NCBI RefSeq assembly: GCF_014805625.2
Contig: NW_023998414.1
Span: 22,718,154 to 22,782,153, forward strand
Direction: 5' to 3'
Source: Glossina fuscipes
Taxonomy: Eukaryota; Arthropoda; Insecta; Diptera; Glossinidae
DNA: 64,000 nt
The notes beneath the pieces were generated by a model, which ran no database searches, had not been told where the DNA came from, and saw only the letters and a list, made by a program, of their open reading frames with translations. Positions 38,360 to 52,010 of this stretch are shown piece by piece (the stretch's first letter is position 1; each line of letters starts with the position of its first letter). Made by a program: the position numbers and the translations under genes.

Positions 38360-38570
38360 TTGCGGTACAAGTTTGTCCGAATATACACAACATTCAGAAG
38401 AATTTGGAACAAATTTCTTGACCGATTCGGAAAATGACTCGACGCTTGTCTGTCCATCGGTCCGTCTTGATTTTCGATTTAATTTACACTATCGACGTGT
38501 TTCGGCTCAGATAAGAATGCTATTTAAAATAGCTCGGATTGAATCGTTTATCGTCCACTTGCGCCTTAAG
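38360..38570 (+). repeat. Dispersed repeat family 2, copy 3 (partial)
   Basis: TTGTCTGTCCATCGGTCCGTC region followed by ATCGACGTGTTTCGGCTCAG and a diverged GAATGCTATT block, matching the order of elements in the other family 2 copies. The left side is poorly conserved. Confidence 0.45.
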
Positions 38571-40773
38571 TAAATGGTATAGTGTATGTAATGGTGTACC
38601 GTGGCCTCTATTCATCTTTAAAGAGACCTTCTCCCTTGCAGTGGACAATATAATCAGCTATAGAATAAATATTTTTCACAAGAAACTCTTGTGAATGTTT
38701 TCGTATTAGCCCTGTTTGTATGCGTCCTGCTTCTCATCGGGCTTAAGAAAATATCTATCAAAGCTGATGAACGCATGTAGCAAGTTGCTTTATTGTTATG
38801 TAATAAAAATCCTCTGTGACATTAAAAGAATAATTTTTTTTTTTGCTTTTTTTTTTCATATATGTAAAATGAAAACCACTAAGTTAATAAAGTGTCTTAA
38901 CAGCACTCTGCTCGTAACTGTTTTAAATTAATATATTGCACTATACTAACGCAATTAAACAACTACATTAAAATTGTCTCTTCGCTGATGAAAAGGATAA
39001 AGCTATACTTTTGAATATAATTTTTGGTCGGTAAAGGCTTTCATTCGCCTGCGATCAGTTCTCAAAAAGAATTTTTTTATGAGCTTAATAACCTTACAAA
39101 CATTGATGCATTTTATTAAATACTTTGAACTTTAAAATGACTTTGAACATACAACAACCAAATGAATATTTACCTTAGATTGGCTGAGTAGAAATCTTTG
39201 AGTTGAATCATTAAATAAAATATTAATACAAAACAAAACTGCATACTGAATAGTTTTCTAATAAGAATCCGTGCTATCTCAACAAATTCGCCGGCATTGA
39301 TAGCGTGGCATATAACTATTTGCATTTTCTTTAAGGAAAAAAGCATAAGATACACAGAGACTTAGTCCGTTAATTAGGCTGTCAGGGGATAATCCTAAGG
39401 CTCGCCTACGGTTTTTAATGTTCGGGTAGGGTATTTCAAAATATATGTTTGTTCGTGTTTCGCATATTCATGCCTATAGAAGGATAGAGTCAAAATCAAC
39501 CTTCGGTCTGCAATTTTACTTCCTTAACTGTTCCAATAAATCTTATAGACTCACATTGAGCAAAAACAAGAGAAAGAATAATCAAATCAGGTGAGAAAGC
39601 TGGAAAGGCCGAATCGTAGGTACATTCTACCACGAGCAGTTTCTTCTAAGCTTTAAACGGGTCACCCGGCACCCTTCTTATCGATCACTTGCTCAACTCT
39701 AAACTCGAAATCAATATTGCCCAGAAGTGGTAGGTAATTCCAAAAAGTATGTGCGTGAAAAGGTTATTTAAGTTTCTTGCCACTCTAGGAGAGATTTTCA
39801 TGGCTTCGTTTTCATCCCTATGTTTTCGGTGTATGTTTTCTTCACAAATAGATCTTCAGATATATAACCTCACTTGTCTAGTACATTGTTTGAGATTTTT
39901 GGAATGTGTAAAGCGGAACAGGAGGAGGGCCGTCGAAAGTCTGCTCAATCGACATAGAGATAGACTGGCAGAAGATGAAAGAAATATTCATAGACTAGAT
40001 CGAGTGATGACAGTTCCATTCATTGATAAGGGAGGAGAATAATAAGAAAATGAAGACGGGCGGATGAATGCAAAGACTTATTATCTTACGTTGATCAAGA
40101 ATGTATATACTCAGCTAAATATATCCGTCCTGCGTCACATATATAATAATGAAATTATTTAACTTTCATCTTCATATAGAATGTGTGTACGAAAATTCTA
40201 AGAGTTATGTGAAATTTTTATCACCGAGAATATATTTTTACACAAATATACATATATATATATACTGTATATAACATGCATGCATGTATACTAATATCAA
40301 TCTGTGTATCTGATTACCCATAACAAAGAGTACAAGAGTATAAATGGCTGTTGTCTGCTCCTTTGTACATACATATATGCATGCATATACGTACGAATAC
40401 GCGTATGCGTATGCGTATAAGCGCAGATATATTTTTACCTTAATAAAGTTAAAATTTTTAACTACACTTTCGTGTTTTTCGAATGACTTTTAATGCAGAA
40501 AATAATCAAAAGGTTTAGATAGAAAAAAAAAGTATAAACAAACAAGCATATACATATACATATATGAATATACGCGCACACGCACTCGCACTCGGCATAC
40601 ACATCAACATTCAGTAGACTGGCTAAATACGTACACACACACGTATAAGACAAAACTTATAGATTTTTAACATGTTGTTAGTTAGAGTGCATACCTACGT
40701 ACAAATACCACAAAGTTAGTTGTCTTACAACCGCCTCCCTTGTACCGAGTATTGTAATGCGGATAAGTGTACG

Positions 40774-40775
<2 letters not shown>

Positions 40776-40805
<30 letters not shown>
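40776..40805. repeat. (AT)n microsatellite
   Basis: Thirty bases of alternating AT. Confidence 0.95.
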
Positions 40806-40811
<6 letters not shown>

Positions 40812-41042
40812 TTATGTATATATGTTTGTGTATGCGCATTTATGTGTGTGCACATAAAGAATACAAAATAATACCTTTGGCAATCGATAGCGAACATAAC
40901 GAATCCATACGCATAATAATGTTGTTGCTGTTCAGTTTGTTGTCTTAACGTTTATAAAACTTAATGGGATGCATTGTCATGTTTGTGGTTTTTATGCGCT
41001 TATTTATTTAGGCCTCAATCCAATACGTGTATACAAATATGT

Positions 41043-41046
<4 letters not shown>

Positions 41047-41079
<33 letters not shown>
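41047..41079. repeat. (AT)n microsatellite
   Basis: Thirty-three bases of alternating AT. Confidence 0.95.
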
Positions 41080-41082
<3 letters not shown>

Positions 41083-41478
41083 GTCGGTTCGTTTTTGTTG
41101 TATACAGGCTAGCCCTTGTTTATTATGAATCGTTTTGGAGGCCCTCCAAGTTATACATACATACGAATGCATTTAAATTATAAGCACAATTTTACGCGAA
41201 CTTATACCAAGACATATCGATATATTAATAGTTTAATAAAAAATTTAAGTTGTACCTGATCTGATTCCGGAATTGAAATACGTATATATATATTTATATA
41301 TATATATACGTACATTTTGTATCAAACCCATTTATTAGTTACAATTAGAAAAACGATATTAAAATAAAGTAAGTGATTGTTAAGCATTTTCTTCCGTGAG
41401 GTCGGTTTTTTTCGTTGACGCGCGTACTTTCGTTGACATCCGTACTTTCGAAGGATCAAATTTGTCATTGCATTGATT

Positions 41479-41890
41479 TTATACCCATCACCGAAGCATA
41501 GGCAGTGTATCGAAACGTTCGAAACACCCTGATGGAAGCTTTAGAGACCCTACAAAGTGTACATATCCTTCATCAATATTTAATTCTGAATCGATTCAAG
41601 TATATCCGTCGGTTCATCTGTGTAATGTCTGTTGTAAACATTCTTCTGGTTACAAAAATGCAGCTATCGACTTTCAATTTGACGACAAAGTTGAAAGTGC
41701 TTGCACGCACGGTTGGTAATGAAAATGGGCTAAATAGTTTGAAGGCCACGCTTACAGTACTGCGTAATCTTTAAAGTCCTTTTTTCAAAAGGTATAAACA
41801 ATTGGCTCCGTTCTCAGTACTCGTCGACTACACCACAGATAAATCTTCAAAAACTTGAACATATATTCCATGTGCGATGTGGCAGTATAT
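41479..41890 (+). repeat. Dispersed repeat family 1, copy D (3' end lost or diverged)
   Basis: Starts TTATACCCATCACCGAAGCA, continues with CACCCTGATGGAAGCTTTAG and ATTCTGAATCGATTCAAG. It then aligns with copy B through the TTTTTCAAAAGG block and ACTTGAACATATATTCCATG. The family's end motif is not found, so the right edge is uncertain. Confidence 0.55.
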
Positions 41891-44800
41891 TTTTTTTTCC
41901 TGCAATCTAACGAGTCGTTATGTATCGTTCGGCTTCAATCACCACCTTTAGTTAGTCATTGTCCGTGGTATTTGGTCTACCAGAAGGCGGTAAAGCTTCG
42001 ACTGAATATGTCCAAAACGAATTTTAATAAAGCAATTTTAACAAATATGTTCTGGCAAAGGATTGGTTCCATACACAGCACATATTTCTCGATGTGCTTC
42101 TGCAAGCCTTTCACCATTTTTGAAATAAAAAAGTGAAATATATTTCAGTAAGCTCACTTTGATCTTCCAGGTCTTACGTACTTGTCACTACTATAATACA
42201 CCCGATCACTTTCAAGGTTTTTAACAAAATAAACATAAGCCTGCTCTACAGAACTGTATATACCCTAATATAACTCTAATTATCTGTCTAGCTAACCGAA
42301 AAAAGTTACTTTAACCTGGAGTCGGGAAAATTGGCAAGAAATGTCCGGTTTATCGTAATAAATCGTGTTATTGGAGCTATTAATATTATAGCAGAGAAAT
42401 CTAAATTGTCTGATTTGTTTCACAAAAAATATATATTTGACAAGGTACGATATACATTTCATCGCCGCCTGTTATGATGTGGTATAATTGATTGGAAAAA
42501 AAAGCTAGAAGCTCTCGTAAAAGCTTCCCGCGGTCATCACGATCAACTGTTACGGACTACTGCGATTCGTTCCAAATAATGCATGATCTAATGACAAATT
42601 AATTTTTGGCAATTTAAACACGATGTAAAGAAAATTTTTGAGAATCTGACGAAATTCGCAGTCATTTGTTGTAAGTTTTGAAAGCAATCGGGCATCGCTT
42701 GAAATGATTAAAGGGTAAAACCTTAAATGCATATTGTTGCCAATTGTCTACATTCCAATTTCAACTGAGCGCGAATTAAATTTTGAAATTAAGTTAAAAT
42801 GCAGTGCAGACAATTGTCAATAATATATATATGTATATAAGGGTTAACATGACATGAAATTTGGACACCGTAGTAATCGTGACTTAAATAGGCGGAAAAA
42901 CGCATGAATATTATGAAACCTATGGAAACAAGTATATAGTTTGTACTATCCTTGATGCATGTAAATATTTAACAAACTTAACATATTATATTTTTCAGTG
43001 GATATAAAACAAGTTTGTATTCTGTACGAATTTTTCCTTATTTACACACAAACACACAAACACACAAACAACGTTATCGCTATTTACCAGTTGAGTATAA
43101 TAATTTTTTCAATAAAAATAATTACATCGTAAAAGAACGGGATTTAGGAGATTGTAACCTAAAAATTTCAAACGATACATAATTCATATTACAAGGCTTG
43201 TGCCAAGCGTGAGTGATACGATTTGAGAAAATGAGTAAATAATTGCCCTTGGGGGTAATGTCTGATATCTACTTATATGCTATTTAAAATTCGTAATGAA
43301 GAGAACACGTGACCATGACCGTGGGCTACCAAAGATGATCGTCTCTGCATTCATAGCGATGAAAATTGTTTACCTCCGAACTGTATTAAGCAGTTTTATG
43401 ATAAGCGGGCCCCAGAACCTAGCTTTTAATAATCAACTTGATAAATGGAAAATTGAATCAAATCTCTTATGAACTTATGAGGACATTTTGCAGAAGTTAC
43501 TCAAGCGGAATGCGCAGTTTTGCATACCTTTCGTACGGATGGCGTATATAAAAATAACTTTAATCGCACCCCAATTGTACAACAACAACAATGGCAATAG
43601 CAACAATTGAAAAATTGACCACAAGTTTTTAACTTCTCGTCGAACATTCACGTGTACGGGAACATATAACTTAAACGGTCTTTTTTGGTTATTTGTTTTT
43701 TTCTTTTTTTCTTTTTTTTTTCTATATTTTCATTTTTGTTGTTCGACTTTTCTAAGCACAGCTGCAATAGCAGTTATGAATGTACGGCAATAGTTAGAAA
43801 AAACAATCCAGCTGCGCGTTTTATACTTGCTTAGCGTGACATGTTTTATGGTTGGAAAAAAAAAAATAAATAAATAAAAAAAAAAAAAATAAAATAATAA
43901 TAGGTAGCTAGTATTTTGGGGGCTATAAGCGCACTTCAATTTTCATGTGTCCAGAACAACAGCAATTACACACATAGGCACAAGCGTGAATAAATATAAA
44001 AAAAAAAAAACAACAACTCGCCTTTCACATAAGCGTATAGGGCTACTAGCGCTCATGCTGTTAAAAGTGTTGACATAAATGCAGCGAAGCATTTGAGTCG
44101 GCTTCTAATAAACTTTAGAGACTGCATTCCCTTATGTAATTTGCTTCTGCAACTTTTTCTTTCAATTCCTCATATTTCCTTCAGATTCCTGTTATAGGAA
44201 AAATTTAATGTGTTTCTTTTACGATGGACTATTATCGGTTTCAGAGGAACGTTTATTTCACTTTGCCTCCATTTTCTTTTTTTATATTTTATTTTTATTT
44301 TTTCGCTATCCTCCTGCTATGAAAATATTCAATTCAATTAAAGCAAAGTAATTAAACGAAAACACAAAGAAAGAAACCGATTTATTGATGAATGGCTTAT
44401 ACTGCCATGAAGGGAAAATTATGTTTTATCAGCGAAAAAAAGGGAAATTGTGAGTGAGTTTTATGTAAAAACTAAAGTAATTGTAAAAATATTAAGCTTT
44501 CGAGAGTTGAAAGTTGAAAATTGAAAAATTCTGTTCATAATCGAGAAATACGTAACAACTGATGATTGTATTTGTTTAAATACTTTTTTGATGACATCCT
44601 TGTTTGGTTCTTTTTATCAACGTCAAATAATTTGTAGTCCATCCGTCCTATTACTTTCACTTAGAACAATCATAAACTCTCCTTTCCTTTGTTTTTACTA
44701 CACTTCCTTAGACTTGGATTTATTGCTACTGTTATTACATTTTGAAAACAAAAAACAAAAAAAAAAAGAAAATGTTTTTTAACATTAACGATTGAAGCAA

Positions 44801-45779
44801 GACGAACAAATTCAACGCTGAGTTGAGAAATTTTCGTAACATTTAGACATTGACGGCTTGTTTCAATTTCAGTAACTAAATTTTTGTAAAAACTCTGACC
44901 ACACGCAGTTGAAACTGTTGAAGCTTAACAATCAAATCATGTTATCCACATGGATAGATTTTCGTTCATTTCATAGCCATATACCTATAGTATTAAATCG
45001 TATATATATATATATGGGTGTATAGAGTAATATCGAGTAGTGCAACTCTATTGAATGTATAAAAGACAGTGTGGGCTTAGTCAAGTGTGACATGTACATA
45101 CAAAAACCTATAAATCAATAATGAATAGTGATAGAATTGTTCATTTCATTTACTTCGTACCATACGGTACGCATTTCTATACAATTACATCATTTCGTTT
45201 TTTTCTTTCTCGCCTAAATTTCAAATGAAAATTTTAAATAAGTTTTCATTGAAATAAGCGACCACAATATCTGTGCAACATCAAGTGCACTTTTATTACG
45301 CTCTACGCACAACCAACTATGTTAAAGGTAATGAGGAAATTATTCAACAAATACCATCAAAATCAATGAAGGACTTGGGACTCGGATTACATCAGGAGGC
45401 ACTTATATGCCTCGTTAGCCAATTGTCTAAGAAAGCATTAAATTTAAATTGCAAAGGCAAGAGCATAAGAAAAATTTGCATACACTCTCAAACGAAAAGC
45501 TCAAGCTTTACCTAACTAAGCTAAATGATAAATATTGTAGCGGAATCCAATATCTTCGAACTTAGGGCGAGAAAAATCGTCAAAAATTGGATCAGCGAGA
45601 ATAACAAAATCGATCGGTAAGCATTTTTTATACGTTAGACCAGCTTTGCAGTAAGCGAATGATTTGAATTTGACAGTCCCAAGTTTTCGATTCTATAACA
45701 AAAAAAGTCAATAATTAGTTGCTTAAGATTTCTTCGATTTAGTCAGTGGTATATGTAAGTTATTTGCGCTTTAATCGCG
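41891..45779. other. Intergenic sequence with A/T runs
   Basis: Poly-T near 43700, A runs near 43856-43890 and 44000, and a short TA tract near 45001. No gene or transposon recognised. Confidence 0.5.
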
Positions 45780-45940
45780 CCAACAGCTCCAACAGGAACC
45801 GACGGATAGGCAGACATGGATAAAGCGATTCAGCTTTTAAGCCGATGAAAAGTGTACGCATCTTAAGGGATCTCAGATTTTTGCGTATATCATGAGCTTA
45901 TCTTAATGCGTCTCAGGTGCTGTTGTTGTTGCAACACTTG
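45780..45940 (-). repeat. Dispersed repeat family 1, partial minus-strand copy E
   Basis: Read on the minus strand: AAAAATCTGAGATCCC, then CTGAATCGCTTTATCCATGT and CTGCCTATCCGTCGG, matching the central part of family 1. Neither end motif is present. Confidence 0.4.
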
Positions 45941-46503
45941 ACTTCATAATCGAAGCACTAGTAGTATGTAGGGTGTTATTTCATAGCATTAGATTACTTA
46001 CACAATCTATTAATTGTATTATAAAGTGTTTTTGTATAAATGCTTGCAAACTTATTTGAATATTTAGAACAGACAAGTGGGCTGTTTTCCTGCTTTCTTG
46101 TGTGGGTCAATAGAAGTTTCTAATAATTGCGAAAAGTATTCAGCCAAAGAAGACAACGATAATATTAAGTAGTTCAAAATGGTAACGCATAAGAGTGGGA
46201 AGCGAATGAATAAATTTAACAGATTAAGAGTCACTTACTAATGATTCAATATTTTTCGAAACTCTCTTATGTACGCTACGGCTCGCTAACACAATTAAAA
46301 AAGCGAAACTGCGGAGAACAAAATTTGTACTTCGATTTGTATACAGAGTACGAGAAAAGTATCGGTACTATATAGCAAATATTCACATTTCTTCCATTGA
46401 AATCCAAAGGGAACACAACAAAACTTCAAAAATTCTATCAGGCTTTCAAGAAAATCATCGGATCTTGCAATTGTTTACTTAATCAAAAAGTGTAATTTTA
46501 CTT

Positions 46504-46507
<4 letters not shown>

Positions 46508-46548
<41 letters not shown>
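46508..46548. repeat. (TC)n microsatellite
   Basis: About 41 bases of TC repeats, followed by an interrupted CT extension. Confidence 0.95.
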
Positions 46549-46557
<9 letters not shown>

Positions 46558-46984
46558 CTTAAACCCTTTGTATTGCACAGTACAGTGTAATTGGACCCGT
46601 GTTAACCACACAAGTATAATTATCGTACATGTTAGTATGCTAATGCCTCTGAGCAACCTCTACACATACGTAATAAACTTTACGTAAGCGAACATAAACC
46701 TGACGGCTCTCATACGCAATGGACCCTTGTTGTTTATAAGTTAATCAGCTTGGGATTGGTACATAAATTAATGACTAAAATGTGTGTGTGTGTGTTATTC
46801 AAATTTCGGAGTCTAAAATATTGAAGTTAGTATATTAATAAAAATAATGAAGGTTTCGTTGAGTTCTATATACAGTTCGGCTAAATAACACGGATAAGTA
46901 GCTCGCCAAGAAAAAAAAATCGAACGTAAATCAAATTTCACAATACACGTAAGTAAAGCGAAGTGAAAATAATTGCCAAAGTGT

Positions 46985-46986
<2 letters not shown>

Positions 46987-47020
<34 letters not shown>
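46987..47020. repeat. (TA)n microsatellite
   Basis: Thirty-four bases of alternating TA followed by a T run. Confidence 0.95.
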
Positions 47021-47024
<4 letters not shown>

Positions 47025-47234
47025 TTTATTTCGGTTGTAAGCGAAAAATTTTATATTTAAGCGAGTGTAAAAACTAGAATAGATATAAGAAAGACTTTAC
47101 GTCGAACTTTAACACGTTGAATAATAAGCGCATGCATGTATTTTGATCAGTTTTCCATTTACTATTATTGAGTAATTTAGTGTATACCGACGCTATACCG
47201 AGCGTAGATTTCCATGTCAATGCCAAAGAAATGT

Positions 47235-47860
47235 CTTTAGGACTGAGAAAGTTCGAGGACAATCAATTTCAAGATTTATTGAACAAAAACCCAGAACAAA
47301 CTGGAACGGCTTAGCAGTTGATCGATCAACTCTGTCTAGACGTCTACATGCTATGGGGAGGCTTCAAAAGGAGGGAGAACTCTACCGTACCATATAAATT
47401 GAGTGAAAATGCCACTTCGAACCGTTTCAACATCGCGGTCTCATTGCTTGCCAGGCATAAAATGAAGACTCTTCTGTAGTGCATTGTGACTGGCGACAAA
47501 AGGCGGGTCTATTACGAAAATTCCAAGGGTAAAAATTATGGAATTAACCACGTGAGCCGCCCGCATCGACACCAAAGCAGAATATTCACGAAAATAAAAT
47601 TTTTTCACGTCTTTGGTGCGATCAGCAAGGTGTAGTGCATTACGAGGCGCTATACGGACGCCTTGCGACGTCAATTAAACATATTGGACGATGTATTGTG
47701 GCAAGGAAGAGCAGCAATAGCGGTTAACGGATGCAAAGTCATTCTCTAAGATGAAACTGCTCGGTTCTACGTTACGAGAGTGGTCAAGGATATACTGCTG
47801 CAGCCCGAATGCGAACTTCTGCCGCACCCATTGTACTCACCAAACACAGCTGTTAGTGAG
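47235..47860 (+). pseudogene. Decayed mariner transposase (best-preserved mariner relic)
   Basis: Reading plus-strand frames with several stops and shifts, mariner blocks appear in the expected order. They are LRKFEDNQFQDLLNKNPEQT (N-terminal helix region), AVSLLARHKMKTLL, CIVTGDKRRVYYENSKGKN (first catalytic Asp region, normally GDEKW), QGVVHYEAL, DETARFYVTRVVKDI (second Asp region), and LPHPLYSPNTA (third region, normally LPHPPYSPDLAPSD). The third acidic residue is lost. No terminal inverted repeats were identified. Autonomous function is impossible. Confidence 0.8.
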
Positions 47861-48614
47861 CGATATGTTAATCAATTAGTCTATGGGAATAAAATTGAAG
47901 TGCGCTTCTTATATGAGCTCATTTAATTGTTTTGCTTAAAGAAAGGAAATTTAATTGTCGTCTTGGCGAACTGACAGTTGATGACGTACTTTTCTTAGCC
48001 TTGCCTACGTTGCTGTGATCGAATATATGAAAAACAACTTTTTGCAATAATTTCGTTTATCTGATTGAATTTGTAAATAAAATATTGTGTCTCAAGGTTA
48101 TTAACCATACTCTGTACCACAAACTCAATTAAGTATTGTATGATAAAAGGCAGTTGTCTTACTTTTTGTGATCTTAAGAATTTATTCATTTATTTTGATT
48201 TTATGAAATTTAATATTTTTGAGTGGGTGTAGAAAACAAGTTTTTATTGTACAGTGTTATACGCTTTTGTATATTAATTTGAAAAAAACTTTAAGCTTAT
48301 AACAGAAACGAACATAATAAATGAAACAATTTTGCACATTTGATACAGTCTAACATACATAAAAATAACGTAAGGAATTTAATCAACTAAAGTAATGTTT
48401 TATTTTTTTTTTTTATTTTTTTTTTTTTTTTTAGTTGGTTAAGGTTGTGTGTCTTTCAAAAAAAAAAAAAAAAAAATGTTGAGCGCATAGCTTGTTTTTA
48501 TATCTATTTATGCAGGAGGAAAGTGTGAAAGAAATAATTGATCAATCACATGTAACTTATGACGCCTCTGTAAACACACGTGCACGCATATACATATATG
48601 CATACATATTTATA

Positions 48615-48615
48615 C

Positions 48616-48670
<55 letters not shown>
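48615..48670. repeat. TA-rich compound microsatellite
   Basis: Alternating TA interrupted by two TG units. Confidence 0.9.
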
Positions 48671-48671
<1 letters not shown>

Positions 48672-49571
48672 GCATGAAATCACTAACATAAATAACCATA
48701 ATTCATGAGGACATCATATCAACACACAATATATTACAAGTGTATATGGCACGCGTTTTATTTCGCTCCCTTATAAGAAGGCAAACACAGAAGTGATACA
48801 AGTGAACAAAAAAGAAAAAAATAAAAATAAGAATGAAAAAAAAAAAAAAAAGGAAATAAAATTACGTACGTACATCTAGACATACATCAACTTCAGCACA
48901 TTAAGCATGGCAATAAAAGTAGAGATGAACCGACAACAAGTAAACCGTCAGACAGACAGTCAAATATATAGACTAGCCGCTGCTAACGAACATGAGTAAA
49001 ATTCATGTTAAAGCAGATCATTACATTTGTAACACAGCATAGCCTAACACACAGAAACATAACAGGAGACAAGAAATACAAAATAGTTAAGCAAGAGCAA
49101 GAAGAACCGCGCGAAAGAAGCAATCAAGTCATTCAGGTAATACGCATACAATAGAATTGGCCGGAATCGTAGCGCTTGGCCAGTTTTGTGTCATTTTCAA
49201 CTTGAAAACGCACACACACACAATTTTACATGCATACATACATGCAATACAATTTTGACCGCCAGAATTTTTCTTAAAGCTTTTCTGCAAAAGGCTAACC
49301 CAAAACACAAACTCAAACTCAAATGAAAAGAACAAAAAAAAAAAAAAAAAAAAAAATGAAGAAAGAAAAAAGAACAAGAAACCAAAGGCGAAATAGTTTG
49401 GCATAATAAAGAATTGCCTCGGAGTAGGAACACTTGGCAAAGGATAATATTGAATATAGTGCGGAAAAAGATAAATGAATGGTAGTTGAATTGCTCTCTT
49501 CATCGGTGATTTTAGGTTGGGTTTAAGATTGCATAAAAAACTAGATAAACACAACCTAACATTCGCATATA

Positions 49572-49572
<1 letters not shown>

Positions 49573-49604
<32 letters not shown>
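49573..49604. repeat. (TA)n microsatellite
   Basis: Thirty-two bases of alternating TA. Confidence 0.95.
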
Positions 49605-49607
<3 letters not shown>

Positions 49608-51144
49608 AGGCCTTTGACTATTCTTATTGCGCTCACTGGTTACATGCTTGCCAGCCTGTCTGTTAAAAGTTTTAGTTGGTATAAATTTTACAAATATTTA
49701 TGAGTTGTTGTAACTTAAGCGCAATCTCAAAGGCCTAAAGATAGGCAGACGCGTACATACATACATACATAGATATGTACGCACACAAACTTATAAAATC
49801 TCTAAAGCAATCTTTACAATCAAGCAAAGAGAATGTGTGTCTTTGTGTTTAAAATTTACTAAGAAATATGGTTCAAATCATTCGAGATTGTGTTTACTGA
49901 TGTTGCTACAAATTTAAAGACATTTTTAGGACAAACGTGATATAGTTGAGATTTTTCTTTCTTGCTTACGTTTCATGTCGTGGTTTTCTACCGCTCAACT
50001 AGTGGTCATTTTTTAATTCTTTGCTTGACTCGTTTATGGCGTTGCCTCGCTTAGGGAACTTTTCATGGTCCAGTAAACGATTTTCTTCTTACTGTTGTTT
50101 TTCTTTGTTTCTTCTTTTTCCTCTTTCATAAGTTTACTGTCAATAATTGCTGTTGACTTTCATGGTTTTTGTCATTAATTGACAAAATATTTGACATTTC
50201 TTTACTAAACAAAAAAAATTCAAAAATAATAAATAAATAAATAAATTGTTTCAGGCGTGGTAGAGAAAAATTCTACTTAATGTTTTTTCCAAAAAAAAAA
50301 AAAAGAAAAAAATTATTATACTCAAGCAATTTTACTCCTATGAACATTTTAAAGATCGTTCAAGAAATCAAAATTTAAATTGATCTAAGAAACCTTGTAT
50401 TTTTGCTTGGTCCACTGCCAGTCGTCCCGCACATCTCTATGAATGCTGGGCAGCAGTTGCGTGCAAGCCATTGCGTTAGACTTAGACGATACGTTACGTT
50501 ACGGTCAAAATTCATATACAATTCAAAAGGTATTGTTCGCATCTATACATTAACATTTCGATGTCAACAGCTTGTGTCAAACCGTCTTTAACGTTTATCA
50601 CGAAAGCAATGTTTGCTTAAGTTTCATTTGAAATTCAAATTTTTTACGATATTTACGAAGCAATTACTCATCCAGAGCATTCAGCGTTGTTTAATAACAT
50701 TTACGAACCTAGTAAGTACTTTTTCTTCTTCTTCTACTTCTTCTATAAGTCATAAAATCACCCACAGATGGCTCGCCGAATTGTGTACCCCATAGATGTA
50801 GCGGTTTTGGGATGTCTGCCGTATTCAAACCAAAGACACAGGTTCGGTCCACGGCGTGGTTATGCGTTGCTCGCAGCAAGTACTCTTTGTTAGTGATAGC
50901 AGATACACATAATCACGAGCGTGTATCGTTTCCGATGTGAATTTGGAGGGAGGGCAAACGAACCCCTTTTGCAGAGGGATATTATGTTAGAGAACTGTTC
51001 AAGGATCCTACCTGCTTGGTGCGCATATAACATCTCTCTAAAAGAGATGAAATTTGAAAAATATTGCATAACTACACAGCCTCTTATCATCATCATGCAT
51101 ATGAAGTGTCGGAACGATGGTCTGTCCACAATACGTTCCCAAAA

Positions 51145-51381
51145 AGCTGAACACAACGCATATGTATTGTATGCATATGTATTGTTCACGAAACAATTAG
51201 AACACGTCGTGTGCATATGTTTATCGTAACAAATTCAAAACGTATGGTCTTTCATCGACTTGCATCAACTGCAGTAATGCAATGCAAACGGATGGATACG
51301 TGCAGCACGTACAATCGTCTCATATTCTGACATTTGATCGACTGATACACGATGCACACGATGCAGGCGTTGTGTTCAGCT
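51145..51381. repeat. 15-bp inverted repeat pair
   Basis: AGCTGAACACAACGC at 51145-51159 is matched exactly by its reverse complement at 51367-51381, enclosing 207 bases with no open frame of note. Possibly ends of a short non-autonomous element. No target duplication is evident. Confidence 0.4.
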
Positions 51382-51970
51382 CTTAATTTTTTAATGTCAT
51401 ATCCGGAGTACATGGTACTTGGGCTGCGGTTACCGGCATCGATGCAATAAGTTCTTGTTACTTTGCACTCATTTATCTTTAAAAACTACGCCTGGCATGA
51501 GTGGGAGAAATGTTACGAGAATTAGTTTAAGAAGAATACTTGAAATTTTGTTTACATACAGGATGACCCAAGCAATGAGTGTAAATGAATTAAGATTAAT
51601 TATGTTCGCGTTAACTTAACTTTCCTTATTGTGCCCGATATTTTTTAGACCATCTTAACATATTAACATTAGTCGGGATATTTACAAGTATTTAAAAGAC
51701 ATCTGCTAACGCGTGAGACCTGAGGAGCATAGCGAATGCGATCTATGACTTCACTCTAATACTAAATGAATTCTTTTCTCGTTGCGATTACATAAAATAT
51801 TTTTCCAAGCATACTGCAAAACTAATCCAGCGTATATAAGTTTAGTTAATACGTACATACACATACATATCGTAGACATCTGCTGCAACTGCAACAAGTG
51901 TTGCTTGTGGCCATTAAGTCAATCTATGAGTTAATAATATAATAATGTATATGTGTATGTATATGCTTTT

Positions 51971-52010
51971 ATATTATATTATATTATATTATATTATATT
52001 ATATTATATT
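51971..52010. repeat. (ATATT)x8 pentanucleotide array
   Basis: Forty bases, eight uninterrupted 5-bp units. Confidence 0.95.

Larger units (their letters stand above)
38571..41478. other. Non-coding sequence rich in TA/CA tracts
   Basis: Includes (AT)n at 40776-40805 and 41047-41079 and scattered CATA and CACA units. A 97-codon plus-strand frame at 39749-40042 has a basic C-terminal half but no recognisable domain, so it was not called as a gene. Confidence 0.5.
45941..47234. other. Intergenic sequence with microsatellites
   Basis: Contains (TC)n at 46508-46548, a (TG)n tract near 46781 and (TA)n at 46987-47020. No coding signal. Confidence 0.5.

Noticed and set aside
39749..40042. 97-codon plus-strand frame with a basic C-terminal half
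   Set aside because: Looks mildly protein-like near the end (an RRRAVESLL segment) but lacks any identifiable family or splice structure.
49129..49554. 141-codon minus-strand open frame
   Set aside because: Opened by a poly-A tract giving a Phe/Leu-rich run; no initiation context, domain or flanking exons.
50760..50850. tRNA-like sequence with GGTTCGGTCC
   Set aside because: The B-box-like word is present, but no A box at proper spacing and no acceptor-stem pairing could be found.
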